This document shows positions 49,439 to 58,525 of a stretch of 64,000 nt of DNA, in pieces. The position numbers were made by a program, and so were the translations under genes. Each line of letters begins with the position of its first letter. The stretch's first letter is position 1. The notes beneath the pieces are model-generated. The model did not search any database. It saw only the letters and a program-made list of their open reading frames with translations, and had not been told where the DNA came from. Location: contig NZ_KI911474.1 of NCBI RefSeq assembly GCF_000514815.1, forward strand, positions 133,584 through 197,583, read 5' to 3'. The stretch comes from Salinispora fenicalii (GTDB lineage Bacteria; Actinomycetota; Actinomycetes; Mycobacteriales; Micromonosporaceae).

Positions 49439-50677
49439 GTGGATCCGGTCCGCAATCCCTACGCTCCGGGCGCCGGGCAGCGCCCGCCCGAGTTGGCCGG
49501 GCGGGGGCGGGAACTGGACGTCTTCGACATCGTCCTGGAACGGATCGCGCGGGGCCGGCCCGAGCGCAGCCTGATGCTCACCGGGCTGCGGGGCGTGGGC
49601 AAGACGGTGCTGCTCAACACGCTACGGTCACAGGCCATCAACCGACTCTGGGGCAGCGGCAAGATCGAAATCCGGCCAGACCAATCGCTGCGCCGCCCGA
49701 TCTCGGCCGCCCTCCACATGGCCGTGCGCGAGCTGGCCCCCCGGCACCGCGCTCCGGACCGGATCGACGCCTTCCTCGGCGTCCTGAAGGCCTTCGCGCA
49801 ACGGTCCGCCCCGAGCGGTCGGGGCGGGGCTTCCCCCCGACTGCGGGACCGGTGGCAACCCGGCATCGATGTCCCCGCCGCGAGTGGACGGGCCGACTCC
49901 GGCGACATCGAGATCGACCTGGTGGAGCTGCTGACCGACGCCGCCGCGGTGGCCGCCGATGTCGGCACCGGCATCGCCGTCTTCATCGACGAGATGCAGG
50001 ACCTCGCCCCGGAGGAGGTCTCCGCCCTCTGCGCCGCCTGCCATGAGCTGTCCCAACTCGGCGCGCCACTGATCGTGGTCGGTGCCGGCCTGCCACACCT
50101 TCCGGCCGTACTCAGCGCAGCAAAGTCGTACTCCGAACGGCTCTTCCGCTACCAACGCATCGATCGACTCGACCGAATCGCCGCTGACCAGGCACTCTGC
50201 GCGCCCGCTGAGCGCGAAGAGATCGAGTACGAGCAGAAGGCGCTCGACCTGCTCTACGAAAAATCCGGCGGCTACCCCTACTTCGTCCAGGCGTACGGGA
50301 AGACGACCTGGGACCACGCCCCCCGCTCACCGATCACCGCCGCCGATGTCCGGGTGGCGGCGCCGGACGCCGAGGCCGAGCTGGCGGTGGGCTTCTTCGG
50401 CTCCCGGTTCGAACGGGCTACCCCGGCCGAGCGCGAATACATGCGGGCGATGGCGGCCCGCTCCCTGATCGACGGTACGGACGACAGCGCCCCGGACGAC
50501 ATGGACGCCGCCGTGCCAACCGCCGAGATCGCTCGTGCGCTGGGGCGCAAGCCCGCAAGCCTCTCCCCGGCTCGGGACGCGCTGATCAAAAAGGGTCTGA
50601 TCTACTCCGGCGAGCGCGGCACGGTGGCGTTCACCGTGCCGCACTTCGGCCGCTACCTTCGCACCCAGCCGGCGTAG
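49439..50677 (+). CDS. AAA-type ATPase with C-terminal winged-helix region
   Basis: 412 residues. NPYAPGAGQRPPELAGR leads to Walker A TGLRGVGKTVLL, a Walker B FIDEMQDLAPEE, and a sensor region GAGLPHLPAVL. The last about 70 residues (TAEIARALGRKPASLSPARDALIKKGLIYS...TVPHFGRYL) look like a winged-helix DNA-binding domain. This is the orc1/cdc6-like or ATP-binding-protein architecture seen in many actinobacteria without a known role. The GTG at 49439 is chosen over an ATG at 49397 that lies inside an operator-like palindrome. It could regulate its own promoter through the CTAG repeats. Confidence 0.8.
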   Translation: MDPVRNPYAPGAGQRPPELAGRGRELDVFDIVLERIARGRPERSLMLTGLRGVGKTVLLNTLRSQAINRLWGSGKIEIRPDQSLRRPISAALHMAVRELAPRHRAPDRIDAFLGVLKAFAQRSAPSGRGGASPRLRDRWQPGIDVPAASGRADSGDIEIDLVELLTDAAAVAADVGTGIAVFIDEMQDLAPEEVSALCAACHELSQLGAPLIVVGAGLPHLPAVLSAAKSYSERLFRYQRIDRLDRIAADQALCAPAEREEIEYEQKALDLLYEKSGGYPYFVQAYGKTTWDHAPRSPITAADVRVAAPDAEAELAVGFFGSRFERATPAEREYMRAMAARSLIDGTDDSAPDDMDAAVPTAEIARALGRKPASLSPARDALIKKGLIYSGERGTVAFTVPHFGRYLRTQPA

Positions 50678-50755
50678 CCCGAGCCCAACCGACGCAGCCC
50701 GGTCGACGCCCGCCGACCTAGCCCGGGCGATGCCCGCCGGTGCAGTCCGGGCGAC

Positions 50756-51301
50756 TCACACCTTCGACCACGGCGGAGGAAAGATCACCTCGCCGGGTGG
50801 CGGCGCTCCCGTGCCACTGTCGACCGAGGGCAGCACTCGGGCCTGCCAGGGCTCGCCGAGCCCAGACCAGGGGCTGGTGAGGCCGAACCGGTCGGCCCGG
50901 CCGAACCCGAACCGCCGGTAGAAGGCCGGATCACCCAACACCACCACCAGGCGCTCACCCAGCTCGACGGCCGCGTCCAGGGTCGCTTGTACCACCGCGC
51001 TGCCCAGCCCGATGCGCTGTCGGTGCGGGGCGACCGCCACCGGTCCAAGGGCGAGCGCGGCCACGTCGTCAGAGTCGGAGCGCACTCGCACCCGAGTGAG
51101 CAGCGCATATCCGACAACCTCACCCCCGTACTCGGCAACCATGGCCAACGGCGGCAGCCACTCCGCGCTGCCACGCAGCTCGTCAACGAGGCTGACCTCA
51201 GGCGGGGTGGTGACATCGGGGCGGGCGAACGCGCCAGCGAGGACCCGACGAACCGCACCGGCATCTGCTGGTTCCTCGGGCCGTAGCCGCATGGTGGTCA
51301 C
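50756..51301 (-). CDS. GNAT-family N-acetyltransferase
   Basis: 181 residues. The acetyl-CoA motif is in LALGPVAVAPHRQRIGLGSAVVQATL (Q/R-x-x-G-x-G/A present), followed by VVLGDPAFYRRFGFGRADRFGL, typical of the YhbS-like branch. The substrate is unknown. The GTG at 51301 lies 7 nt after TAATGT; ATG at 51292 is an alternative. A much longer in-frame extension upstream is antisense to the DoxX gene and not real. Confidence 0.87.
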   Translation of the reverse strand: MTTMRLRPEEPADAGAVRRVLAGAFARPDVTTPPEVSLVDELRGSAEWLPPLAMVAEYGGEVVGYALLTRVRVRSDSDDVAALALGPVAVAPHRQRIGLGSAVVQATLDAAVELGERLVVVLGDPAFYRRFGFGRADRFGLTSPWSGLGEPWQARVLPSVDSGTGAPPPGEVIFPPPWSKV

Positions 51302-51308
51302 GCCGGGG

Positions 51309-51314
51309 ACATTA
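51309..51314 (-). promoter_or_regulatory. -10 hexamer TAATGT, leaderless start of GNAT gene
   Basis: TAATGT on the minus strand is followed by 7 nt and the GTG at 51301. Confidence 0.45.
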
Positions 51315-51427
51315 CCCTCCGGCGATGGCCCATCCGGGGCAGTCCCGCGATTCGGCGTGGCAGGTCGACCGACCCGGATCGGTCGGTTGCCGGGGTGACG
51401 ACGGATCCGACAGGGTATGACTGACCC

Positions 51428-51973
51428 ATGACACCCGTACGCTCCCTCGCCCGAGTAATGCTCAGCGGCATCCTCGTGGTCGAGGGGGCCCGTAGCCTCG
51501 CCGCCCCGGGCCGGCTCGCCCCCGCCGCCAAGCCGATGACCGACCGGGTCGAACCCCTGCTGCGACAGGCTGTTCCTGGTATCCCCACCGATGCCGAGAC
51601 CCTGATCCGCGCCAACGGGGCCGTACAGTTCGGCGCCGGCCTGCTGCTCGCCACCGGACGGTTTACCCGACCCGTGGCCTTGGTTCTGGCCGGCACTCTG
51701 GTGCCGGGTACTATCGCCGGGCATCCCTTCTGGACTGACACGGATCCGGCAATGCGGGTAAACAACCAACTCCATTTTCTGAAAAACCTCGGCCTCTTCG
51801 GTGGCCTCTTGCTGGCCGCCGCGGACACCGCTGGGAAGCCGGGGCTACGCTGGCGGGCCGGTCAACGGCTCGACCACTCCCAGCGTTGGGCAACGCGAGC
51901 TGTCCGTACCGCCCGCCGCCAGGCCCGGATCACCGTACGATCGGCAACGACGGCTCGACGCTTCCCCGGCTGA
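51428..51973 (+). CDS. DoxX-family membrane protein
   Basis: 181 residues with about four hydrophobic segments; VMLSGILVVEGARSLAAPGRLAP, NGAVQFGAGLLLATGRFTRPVALVLAGTLVP and NNQLHFLKNLGLFGGLLLAA match the DoxX family, and a basic tail follows. DoxX-like proteins are small quinone-linked or redox-associated membrane proteins with varied roles. The ATG at 51428 has TATGAC 6 nt upstream, a weak leaderless signal. It is divergent from the GNAT gene. Confidence 0.82.
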   Translation: MTPVRSLARVMLSGILVVEGARSLAAPGRLAPAAKPMTDRVEPLLRQAVPGIPTDAETLIRANGAVQFGAGLLLATGRFTRPVALVLAGTLVPGTIAGHPFWTDTDPAMRVNNQLHFLKNLGLFGGLLLAAADTAGKPGLRWRAGQRLDHSQRWATRAVRTARRQARITVRSATTARRFPG

Positions 51974-52184
51974 CCTGCGTCGACTCCCCTCCCGTCGCAC
52001 TCCGTCGGACTGGACAGCGAATCCGGCGTACCGTCCACCCGGTGATAACCCGGTGGAAATGTCAAAACCAGTGTGGGATCGGACACGATCCCATAGCGCG
52101 GGAGGCAAAAACGTGAGGGACCGTTCTAGGCTCCGTACCGGACCAGGACGGCTAGGACGATATTGGTACGGGGGTGGCCACTCG

Positions 52185-53618
52185 ATGCCGACGACTCTCC
52201 GTCGGCGGGTGCGCCGCTTCACCCCGGTTCGCCGCGTCCCACGGGGGCTCGATCGCAGGACCCTCATCCGAATCGGAGTCGTGGCCGTCGTCGCATACGC
52301 TGCCTGGCTCGCCGTCGGCGCGTTCGGGCGACCGTACAACTTCTTCGACCTGAAGATCTACCACGGCGCGGCGGTGTGGTGGGCGAACGGCCACGAGCTG
52401 TACGAGTTCATCGCGCCCGACACGACCCTTGGATTCACCTACCCCCCCTTCGCCGGGCTCGCCATGCTCCCGATGGCCCACCTTCCGGTCGGGCTGGCCG
52501 GGCTGGTGAACGCGGTGGCGAGCGTCGCCGCGCTGGCCGCGGTCCTCGCCGCGCTACTCCGCCCGATCGCCGACCGGCTCAACTATCCCCTGTGGTACGC
52601 GGTGGCGCTCGCGACGGTGCTCGCCGCCGCCCTCGAGCCGTCCCGGGAAACCCTCGGCTACGGGCAGGTCAATCTGCTCCTGTTCGCACTGGTCATGGCC
52701 GACCTGGTCGGTCTGCGCTGGCGATCCCGCCGGGGCACCCACGTCGCTCCCACCGACGGGCCGCTGCTGCGCTTCGTCTACAGCGGCACCTGGGCGGGCG
52801 TCGGGATCGGCCTCGCCACCGCGGTGAAGCTGACTCCCGCACTCTTCATCGCCTACCTCATGATCACCCGTCAGTGGCGGGCGGCGACCACCGCCGTCGG
52901 CACCGTACTGGCCGTGACGATCGGGTCGTTCGCCGTCGTCGGCTCCGAATCCCGGGCCTACTTCGGTGGGGTGCTCTGGCAAACCGAGCGGGTCGGTGCC
53001 GCCGACATGACCCCCAACCAATCGCTCGCCGGTCTGCTCGCCCGCCTCCACGACTCGATCGAGACCCCGGGGCTGCTCTGGTTCACGTTCGCGATCCTGG
53101 TTCTCGCGCTCGGTCTGTCCCGGGCCGCCAACGCGCGGGCAGACGGCGACGAGCTGACGGCGTTCACCCTGGTCGGCCTCACCACCAGTGTGATCAGCCC
53201 GATCTCCTGGACGCACCATCTCGTCTGGGTGATCCCCGCGATCATCGTGCTCGCCGACGCCGCCGTCCGCCGCCGGGACGCCAGCCGGGCGCTCTTCGCC
53301 CGGGCCGGTCTGGGTGACCTACCCGAAGTTAACGGTCTGCGCCCCCCGATCTGGTACCCGACGTTGACCGGGCTCCGACACGGGGCCGCCGCCGTGACCC
53401 TCTATCTCCTCTTCCTCATCTCGCCGATCTGGCCGTACGAGCACCAGCTGCCCGAGGTGTCGCACTATCAGGACGGCCTCTTCGGTGCTCTGATGGAGAA
53501 TTCGCTGGCCCTGGCGCTGATCGTGCTGGTCGCCGCGCTGCCCTGGCGCCCCGGGGCCGAGCCGGCCTTCTACGGCGAGCGTCCGGGTCGGCCGGTCTCG
53601 CTGGCCAGCCGCCGCTGA
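52185..53618 (+). CDS. GT87-family membrane glycosyltransferase (polyprenol-phosphomannose type)
   Basis: 477 residues, about 11 transmembrane helices. The loop FDLKIYHGAAVWWANGHELYEF with FTYPPFAGLAMLPM is the signature of DUF2029/GT87 alpha-mannosyltransferases such as PimE, in which an extracytoplasmic aspartate is catalytic. It should use a polyprenyl-phosphate sugar to extend a lipid glycan. The ATG at 52185 is chosen after a GGGGGTGG box; the open frame upstream (over 350 nt) is antisense or out of phase with the DoxX gene. The 211 bp before the start show no other gene. Confidence 0.87.
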   Translation: MPTTLRRRVRRFTPVRRVPRGLDRRTLIRIGVVAVVAYAAWLAVGAFGRPYNFFDLKIYHGAAVWWANGHELYEFIAPDTTLGFTYPPFAGLAMLPMAHLPVGLAGLVNAVASVAALAAVLAALLRPIADRLNYPLWYAVALATVLAAALEPSRETLGYGQVNLLLFALVMADLVGLRWRSRRGTHVAPTDGPLLRFVYSGTWAGVGIGLATAVKLTPALFIAYLMITRQWRAATTAVGTVLAVTIGSFAVVGSESRAYFGGVLWQTERVGAADMTPNQSLAGLLARLHDSIETPGLLWFTFAILVLALGLSRAANARADGDELTAFTLVGLTTSVISPISWTHHLVWVIPAIIVLADAAVRRRDASRALFARAGLGDLPEVNGLRPPIWYPTLTGLRHGAAAVTLYLLFLISPIWPYEHQLPEVSHYQDGLFGALMENSLALALIVLVAALPWRPGAEPAFYGERPGRPVSLASRR

Positions 53619-53684
53619 CCGACGGCGGCGACCCGGCGATCACTGACCGGCGACCGAGGACCCGCGGTCCACGCACGGACGGCG

Positions 53685-54113
53685 TTAGGGACAGTTCACC
53701 CACTCCTCGGTGCCGTCCGCGAACACCTGCCGCTTCCAGATCGGCAGCCGTGCCTTCACCTCGTCAACCAGTCGGGCACAGGCGGCGAACGCGGCGGCTC
53801 GATGGGCGGTGCTGACCGCCGCCACCAACGCCGCTTCGCCGATCTCCAGCGGCCCGACCCGGTGCGAGACAGCCACCGCGTACACCTCGGGATCAGCGGC
53901 GATCTCGGCAGCGACCTCGCGCAGCACCCGCTCGGCACTCGGGTGCCCCTCGTAGGTCAACGCGACCACCGCCCGGCCGTGGTCATGATCCCGGACGACA
54001 CCCTGAAACGACACCACCGCGCCAGCGGCCCGGTCCGCCACCACGCCCTCGTGGGCGGCGAGATCCAGCGGTCGCTCGGTAACCTCGCCGAACGCCACGG
54101 TCGGGACGGTCAT
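53685..54113 (-). CDS. moaE: Molybdopterin synthase catalytic subunit (MoaE)
   Basis: 142 residues. VSFQGVVRDHDHGRAVVALTYEGHP and VYAVAVSHRVGPLEIGEAALV are diagnostic, and the catalytic lysine lies in LPIWKRQVFADGTEEWVNC. With thiocarboxylated MoaD it converts cPMP to molybdopterin. Its ATG overlaps the moeA stop by 4 nt. Confidence 0.95.
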   Translation of the reverse strand: MTVPTVAFGEVTERPLDLAAHEGVVADRAAGAVVSFQGVVRDHDHGRAVVALTYEGHPSAERVLREVAAEIAADPEVYAVAVSHRVGPLEIGEAALVAAVSTAHRAAAFAACARLVDEVKARLPIWKRQVFADGTEEWVNCP

Positions 54114-55366
54114 GACCCACGCTCCCCGGGAAGCAAGGGCAGCGGCACGACCGACACCCGGTCGCCCGGCTCCCCGGAGGCGCCGGGGCGGATCACCGCG
54201 AACCCGTCGGCTCCGGCCAGGCCACGGAGCATGGCCGAGCCGACGTGCCGGAGCGGATGGGCGGTTCCGGCAGCCCGATCCAGCCGAACCAATGCAAGGT
54301 GGGTGAAGGCACCCCGCCCGGGGATCGGCTCCGCGAGCACCGCCTGCGGCAGCTCCGGCATCGGCCGACCGACGAGACCAGCCAGTAGCGGCGCGACCAG
54401 CGACGCCAGGGCGAGAATCGCGGACTGCGGGTTACCGGGCAGCCCGGCGACGAAACGTACCCGGCCGTCGGCGCCGACCACCCGGGCCAGCAGCATCGGG
54501 AAGCCGGGCCGAACGGCGACGGTGTTCACCACGTACTCCGCCCCCAACGCCTCGAGCGCGGGATGCAGGTGGTCCACCGGGCCATGCATGGTGCCGCCGG
54601 TCGTACAGACCAGATCGGCGTGGGTGAGCGCATCGCTGAGCGCCGCCACATGCGCCGAGAGGGTGTCCGCCACCGGCCCGACCACGTCGGAGGAGCGCAC
54701 CGCACACCCGTACCGGCGCAGCCACGCCGGCACCGCGGGACCGAGTGCGTCCCGGACCCGCCCCGCCCCGGGCGGCCCGGCCGTCAACAGTTCGTCCCCG
54801 AAGACCAGCAGCGCCGCGCGGGGCTGCCGCCGTACGCGCAGGGTGTCGTGTCCGCAGGAGGCGGCCAACCCGATCACCGCCGGGTCCACGGGCGTCCCGA
54901 CCGGAAACAGCTCCTCTCCGGCAGCGGCCTCCTCACCCGGCAGCCGCCACTCGGGCGACGGACGCGGGGTGCCGGTCACCAACCCATCCGGAGTACGGCT
55001 CGACTCCTCCACCCGCAGCACAGCGGCGGCACCATCGGGAACCATCGCACCGGTGGCGATCTCGACGGTGGTGCCGTCCTCGGTCAGCGGCGCCGGAACC
55101 CCGCCGGCCAGGACCCGACCCACGATCCGCCACGGGCCGGCGCCCCGCACCGCCCAGCCATCCACACTGGTCGTACGGAACGCCGGTAGGGGGGTCCGGG
55201 TAGCCAACGGCTCGGCCAGGGTATGCCCGTCGATGTCAACGAGCGGGCGACTCACCACCGGCAGCGCGGCAGCTCGACCCACCGCGTATGCCCGGGAACG
55301 CGCCTCCTCCCAGCCCGCGGGTGAGGGCGGAGCGACGGGGTCGGCGGCTGCGGCTTCCATGCTCAC
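54110..55366 (-). CDS. moeA: Molybdopterin molybdotransferase (MoeA)
   Basis: 418 residues: TTSVDGWAVR (substrate loop), TVEIATGAMVPDGAAAVLRVEE, the MPT-binding domain with DLVCTTGGTMHGPVDH and VAGLPGNPQSAILAL, and a C-terminal domain. It inserts molybdate into adenylylated molybdopterin. The GTG at 55366 lies 6 nt after TACTCT, so it has its own promoter although mogA lies only 48 bp upstream. It overlaps moaE by 4 nt. Confidence 0.95.
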   Translation of the reverse strand: MSMEAAAADPVAPPSPAGWEEARSRAYAVGRAAALPVVSRPLVDIDGHTLAEPLATRTPLPAFRTTSVDGWAVRGAGPWRIVGRVLAGGVPAPLTEDGTTVEIATGAMVPDGAAAVLRVEESSRTPDGLVTGTPRPSPEWRLPGEEAAAGEELFPVGTPVDPAVIGLAASCGHDTLRVRRQPRAALLVFGDELLTAGPPGAGRVRDALGPAVPAWLRRYGCAVRSSDVVGPVADTLSAHVAALSDALTHADLVCTTGGTMHGPVDHLHPALEALGAEYVVNTVAVRPGFPMLLARVVGADGRVRFVAGLPGNPQSAILALASLVAPLLAGLVGRPMPELPQAVLAEPIPGRGAFTHLALVRLDRAAGTAHPLRHVGSAMLRGLAGADGFAVIRPGASGEPGDRVSVVPLPLLPGERGS

Positions 55367-55372
55367 CCGACG

Positions 55373-55378
55373 AGAGTA
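55373..55378 (-). promoter_or_regulatory. -10 hexamer TACTCT, leaderless start of moeA
   Basis: TACTCT on the minus strand is followed by 6 nt and the GTG at 55366. Confidence 0.5.
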
Positions 55379-55414
55379 TCGGGGCGCCGATGTGACCGTT
55401 GGTTCGCGAACCGA

Positions 55415-55888
55415 TCAGTGGTCCCCACCACGAAGCTGGTCGACGGCGTGGGCGAGGATCGGCCCGAGCACGGCCAGCCCGTCGCGGGCGCCGCCGGTCG
55501 AGCCGGGGAGGTTCACCACCAGCGTCCGTCCCAGAACACCGGCGACTCCCCGGGACAGCACCGCGGTGGGTACGCGGTCCCGGCTGTACGCGCGGATGGC
55601 CTCCGCGATGCCCGGGATCTCGTGGTCGAGCAGAGCCCGGGTCACCTCCGGGGTACGGTCCGTCGGGTTGATGCCGGTGCCGCCACTGGTCACCACGACA
55701 TCCACCCCCTCGGCGGCGGCAGCGCTCAACGCCGCCCCGACCGGGTCGCCGTCGGGGACCACGATCACCGGCTCGTCCACCGTGCAGCCCAACTCCCGCA
55801 GGCCGGCGACGAGCAGCGGGCCGCTGGTGTCCGCGTAGACACCGGCGAAGGCGCGGTTGGAGGCGACGATCACCCGCGCCCGGATCAC
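55415..55888 (-). CDS. mog: MogA/MoaB-family molybdopterin adenylyltransferase
   Basis: 157 residues. VVVTSGGTGINPTDRTPEV is the MPT-binding motif and LVVNLPGSTGGARDGLAVLGPILAHAVDQLRG the C-terminal signature. It adenylates molybdopterin before MoeA acts. The GTG at 55888 overlaps the moaC stop by 4 nt (GTGA); an extension to 55912 inside moaC is not supported. Confidence 0.93.
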   Translation of the reverse strand: MIRARVIVASNRAFAGVYADTSGPLLVAGLRELGCTVDEPVIVVPDGDPVGAALSAAAAEGVDVVVTSGGTGINPTDRTPEVTRALLDHEIPGIAEAIRAYSRDRVPTAVLSRGVAGVLGRTLVVNLPGSTGGARDGLAVLGPILAHAVDQLRGGDH

Positions 55889-56376
55889 AGCCGGTCCTCG
55901 GGGCGGACCCACTCGCCGGTCGCTCCGCCCTCCTTACGCAGGACTCGGACCGCGTCAACTGTGGCCGCCGGGTCGACCGCCTTGACCATGTCGATGAGGG
56001 CGAGGCCAGCGACCGCGACAGCGGTGAGCGCCTCCATCTCGACGCCGGTGCGGTCGGCCGTCCGAGCGGTCGCGGTGATCTCGACGGTGTCGTCGGTGAG
56101 GGTCAGGTCAACGGCGACCCCGTGCAGGGCGATCGGGTGGCAGAGCGGAATCAGGTCCGGGGTCCGTTTCGCACCCATGATCCCGGCGAGTCGGCCGACG
56201 GCGAGCGCATCACCCTTGGGCAGCCCATCACGGCGCAAGAGATCAATGACCTCGCGGGTGGTGCGGAGCCGACCGGTGGCGACGGCCAGCCGCCCGGTCA
56301 CCGCCTTGGCGGAGACGTCAACCATGCGGGCTGCGCCTGCCGCGTCAACGTGGGTGAGCTGCGCGGAATCCGTCAC
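55885..56376 (-). CDS. moaC: Cyclic pyranopterin monophosphate synthase (MoaC)
   Basis: 163 residues. LTHVDAAGAARMVDVSAKAVT, AKRTPDLIPLCHPIALHGV and GVEMEALTAVAVAGLALIDMVKAVD are the MoaC signatures. It completes cPMP synthesis after MoaA. The GTG at 56376 lies 7 nt after TAGACT; the further upstream GTG at 56394 would place the promoter inside the gene. Confidence 0.95.
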   Translation of the reverse strand: MTDSAQLTHVDAAGAARMVDVSAKAVTGRLAVATGRLRTTREVIDLLRRDGLPKGDALAVGRLAGIMGAKRTPDLIPLCHPIALHGVAVDLTLTDDTVEITATARTADRTGVEMEALTAVAVAGLALIDMVKAVDPAATVDAVRVLRKEGGATGEWVRPEDRL

Positions 56377-56383
56377 GACGGCG

Positions 56384-56389
56384 AGTCTA
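56384..56389 (-). promoter_or_regulatory. -10 hexamer TAGACT, leaderless start of the moaC-mog unit
   Basis: TAGACT on the minus strand is followed by 7 nt and the GTG at 56376. Confidence 0.5.
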
Positions 56390-56560
56390 GTCACCGCTGT
56401 GCCCGGCCCGAGCCGCCGGTTGGAGCGGCCTGCCAGCGCGGAGCCGCGCCGGTGAGGCTTTCGGTACGGTCATCCGCCTTCCACAGACCGCCGGCCGACT
56501 ACCGCCGCGGTCGTTCCCAGCCCGCCTGACCCGCCGCCGTGGATCTGCAAAACTGACCGC

Positions 56561-57874
56561 GTGACCAGCGCCGTTCCGGGCGTACGCCGTGGGTGGCTCG
56601 CCCTTGACAACGCCGCCGGTGGCCTCGCCGTCGACCTCGCCCTCTACGCCGCCTCGGCCGGATTCGCCGCAGTCACCACCCTGACCTCTACCCTCGCCCC
56701 GCACCGCGCGTGGGGAAGTATCGCCACTGCCGGCTACCTCGTCGCCGCCATCGCCGCCACCGCCCAGCTGCTGATCTGGCGACGCCGCCCCGGCTCTCCG
56801 CTGACCGGGCTCTCCACCCGCTGGGTGGTCGCCGGGCTCGCCGCTACCACCACCGTGCTGCTGCCGGTGCTCTGGCAGAGCATCGAACGGGCCTTCGGAC
56901 GCACCGACCGGGCGCAGGAGGAGGTCATCGTCGTTGAGGATTCCGGGCGGCGGCTGATCGAGACCGGTACCCCGTATCTGAGCCGCGAGGCGATCGCCGC
57001 GCTCCCCACCAGCGAGCAGCTGTTCGGCTATACCCCGTACCAACCGGGCATGGCCCTGTTCGGTCTGCCCCGCGCCATCGTCGACACCGCGTTGACCGAC
57101 GCCCGGGTGTGGTTCGCGCTCGCCACCGTCGCCACCCTCGCACTCGCCGGACGCACGCTCTGGCGAACCGGCGCCCACGACGCGCACCGGCCTGGCGACG
57201 GCATCCTGCGCGGCGTACAGGCCGCCACAATCCTGCCGGTCAGCGCGCTCACCCTCGCCACCGGCGGCGACGACCTGCCCGTTCTCGCGCTCTGCCTGCT
57301 CGCGCTGACCCTCGCCGCCGCCGGCCGACCGGGCCGGGCTGGAGCGGCCGTTGGGTTGGCCGCTGCCCTGAAGCTCTTCGCCTGGCCGGTCGCGGTGGTC
57401 TTGGCCGTCTGGGGCGCCACCCGATCGTCCGGACGGCGGGTCCTCGCCGGTGCCCTGGGGCTGCCGGCCATCGCCCTGCTACCCGTCCTGCTGATCGACT
57501 CCGACGCGTTGGTCGAGAACGTGCTCCGCTTTCCGCTCGGCCAAGGCCTGGTCACCAGCCCGGCTCAGTCCCCGCTCCCGGGCCACCTGATCTCCACCGC
57601 GCTGCCCGCCGGGCGGCTACTCGCCGGCGGACTGCTGCTCGCCGTCGGGCTGGCCTTCGCCCTGCGGCTCACCCGCCGCCCGCCGCGTACGGCCGCCGCC
57701 GCGTCGCTCATCTGCGGGTACGGGCTCCTCGTCGCGCTCCTGCTGATGCCCGCCAGCCGGTTCGGCTACCTGCTCTACCCCCTGGCCTTCCTGATCTGGG
57801 CCCCCGCACTCGCCCGCCGGAATCCAGCAACCCGCCACGGAGCTGGCTCGCACGGCGTACACCTTGAGAGGTGA
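56561..57874 (+). CDS. GT87/DUF2029-like membrane glycosyltransferase
   Basis: 437 residues with about 11 hydrophobic segments. EEVIVVEDSGRRLIETGTPYLSREAI and FGYTPYQPGMALFGLPRA resemble the first exported loop of GT87 enzymes, with an aspartate/glutamate in the expected place. The overall similarity to the 52-kb copy is low, so the substrate may differ. The GTG at 56561 has AAAACT 6 nt upstream. It overlaps the next gene by 4 nt. Confidence 0.75.
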   Translation: MTSAVPGVRRGWLALDNAAGGLAVDLALYAASAGFAAVTTLTSTLAPHRAWGSIATAGYLVAAIAATAQLLIWRRRPGSPLTGLSTRWVVAGLAATTTVLLPVLWQSIERAFGRTDRAQEEVIVVEDSGRRLIETGTPYLSREAIAALPTSEQLFGYTPYQPGMALFGLPRAIVDTALTDARVWFALATVATLALAGRTLWRTGAHDAHRPGDGILRGVQAATILPVSALTLATGGDDLPVLALCLLALTLAAAGRPGRAGAAVGLAAALKLFAWPVAVVLAVWGATRSSGRRVLAGALGLPAIALLPVLLIDSDALVENVLRFPLGQGLVTSPAQSPLPGHLISTALPAGRLLAGGLLLAVGLAFALRLTRRPPRTAAAASLICGYGLLVALLLMPASRFGYLLYPLAFLIWAPALARRNPATRHGAGSHGVHLER

Positions 57875-58503
57875 CCACCTTTCGTGACCGCAGCGACGCG
57901 GGTCGGACGCTCGCCGATCGACTCACCGCGCTCGTCGGCGACCCCGATGTCATCGTGCTTGGTCTGGTCCGCGGTGGAGTGCCCGTGGCCGAGGTGATCG
58001 CCCGTCGGCTCGAGGCCCCGCTCGACGTGATCACCGTCCGCAAGCTCGGCCTTCCCGGGGCGCCCGAGGTCGCGTTCGGCGCGATCGGTCCCGGCGGGGC
58101 TCAGGTGCTCAACGAGCGGATCGCCGGCCGGCTCAGCTCGGCGGAGGTCGCCGACGTGGACCGCCAGGAGCGGGCCGAGCTGGACCGCCGGGAGCGGCTC
58201 TACCGGGCCGACCGCCCGCCGCTGGACCTCACCGACCGCACTGCCCTGATCGTTGACGATGGCCTCGCCACGGGCGCCACTGCCCGCGCCGCGGTCCAGG
58301 TCGCCCGCCACCTCGGTGCCCGTCGGGTGGTGGCGGCTGCCCCGGTCGGCTCGCAGGAGGCGTACGAGTTGCTCTCCGCCGAGGCCGATCAGGTTGTCTG
58401 CCCACAGCACCCGACCGGCTTCACCGCGGTCAGCGCCTACTACGACGATTTCCACGAGGTCTCCGACGACGAAGTGACCGCCACGTTGACCGCGACCGCT
58501 TAG
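57871..58503 (+). CDS. Phosphoribosyltransferase-domain protein
   Basis: 210 residues. TALIVDDGLATGATARAAVQVARHL is the PRPP-binding motif, and VIVLGLVRGGVPVAEVIARRLEAPLDVITVRKLG the N-terminal strand typical of the COG1926 group, proteins of uncertain substrate often next to hydrolases. The GTG overlaps the glycosyltransferase stop by 4 nt (GTGA), so the two are coupled. Confidence 0.87.
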   Translation: MTTFRDRSDAGRTLADRLTALVGDPDVIVLGLVRGGVPVAEVIARRLEAPLDVITVRKLGLPGAPEVAFGAIGPGGAQVLNERIAGRLSSAEVADVDRQERAELDRRERLYRADRPPLDLTDRTALIVDDGLATGATARAAVQVARHLGARRVVAAAPVGSQEAYELLSAEADQVVCPQHPTGFTAVSAYYDDFHEVSDDEVTATLTATA

Positions 58504-58513
58504 GTCAACCAGG

Positions 58514-58519
58514 TACGGT
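58514..58519 (+). promoter_or_regulatory. -10 hexamer TACGGT, leaderless start of zinc-ribbon gene
   Basis: TACGGT is followed by 6 nt and the ATG at 58526. Confidence 0.5.
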
Positions 58520-58525
58520 CGGATG

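Noticed and set aside
50756..51775. 339-residue extension of the GNAT gene
   Set aside because: The extra N-terminus is antisense to the DoxX gene and lacks domain features; the leaderless GTG at 51301 fits the GNAT domain start.
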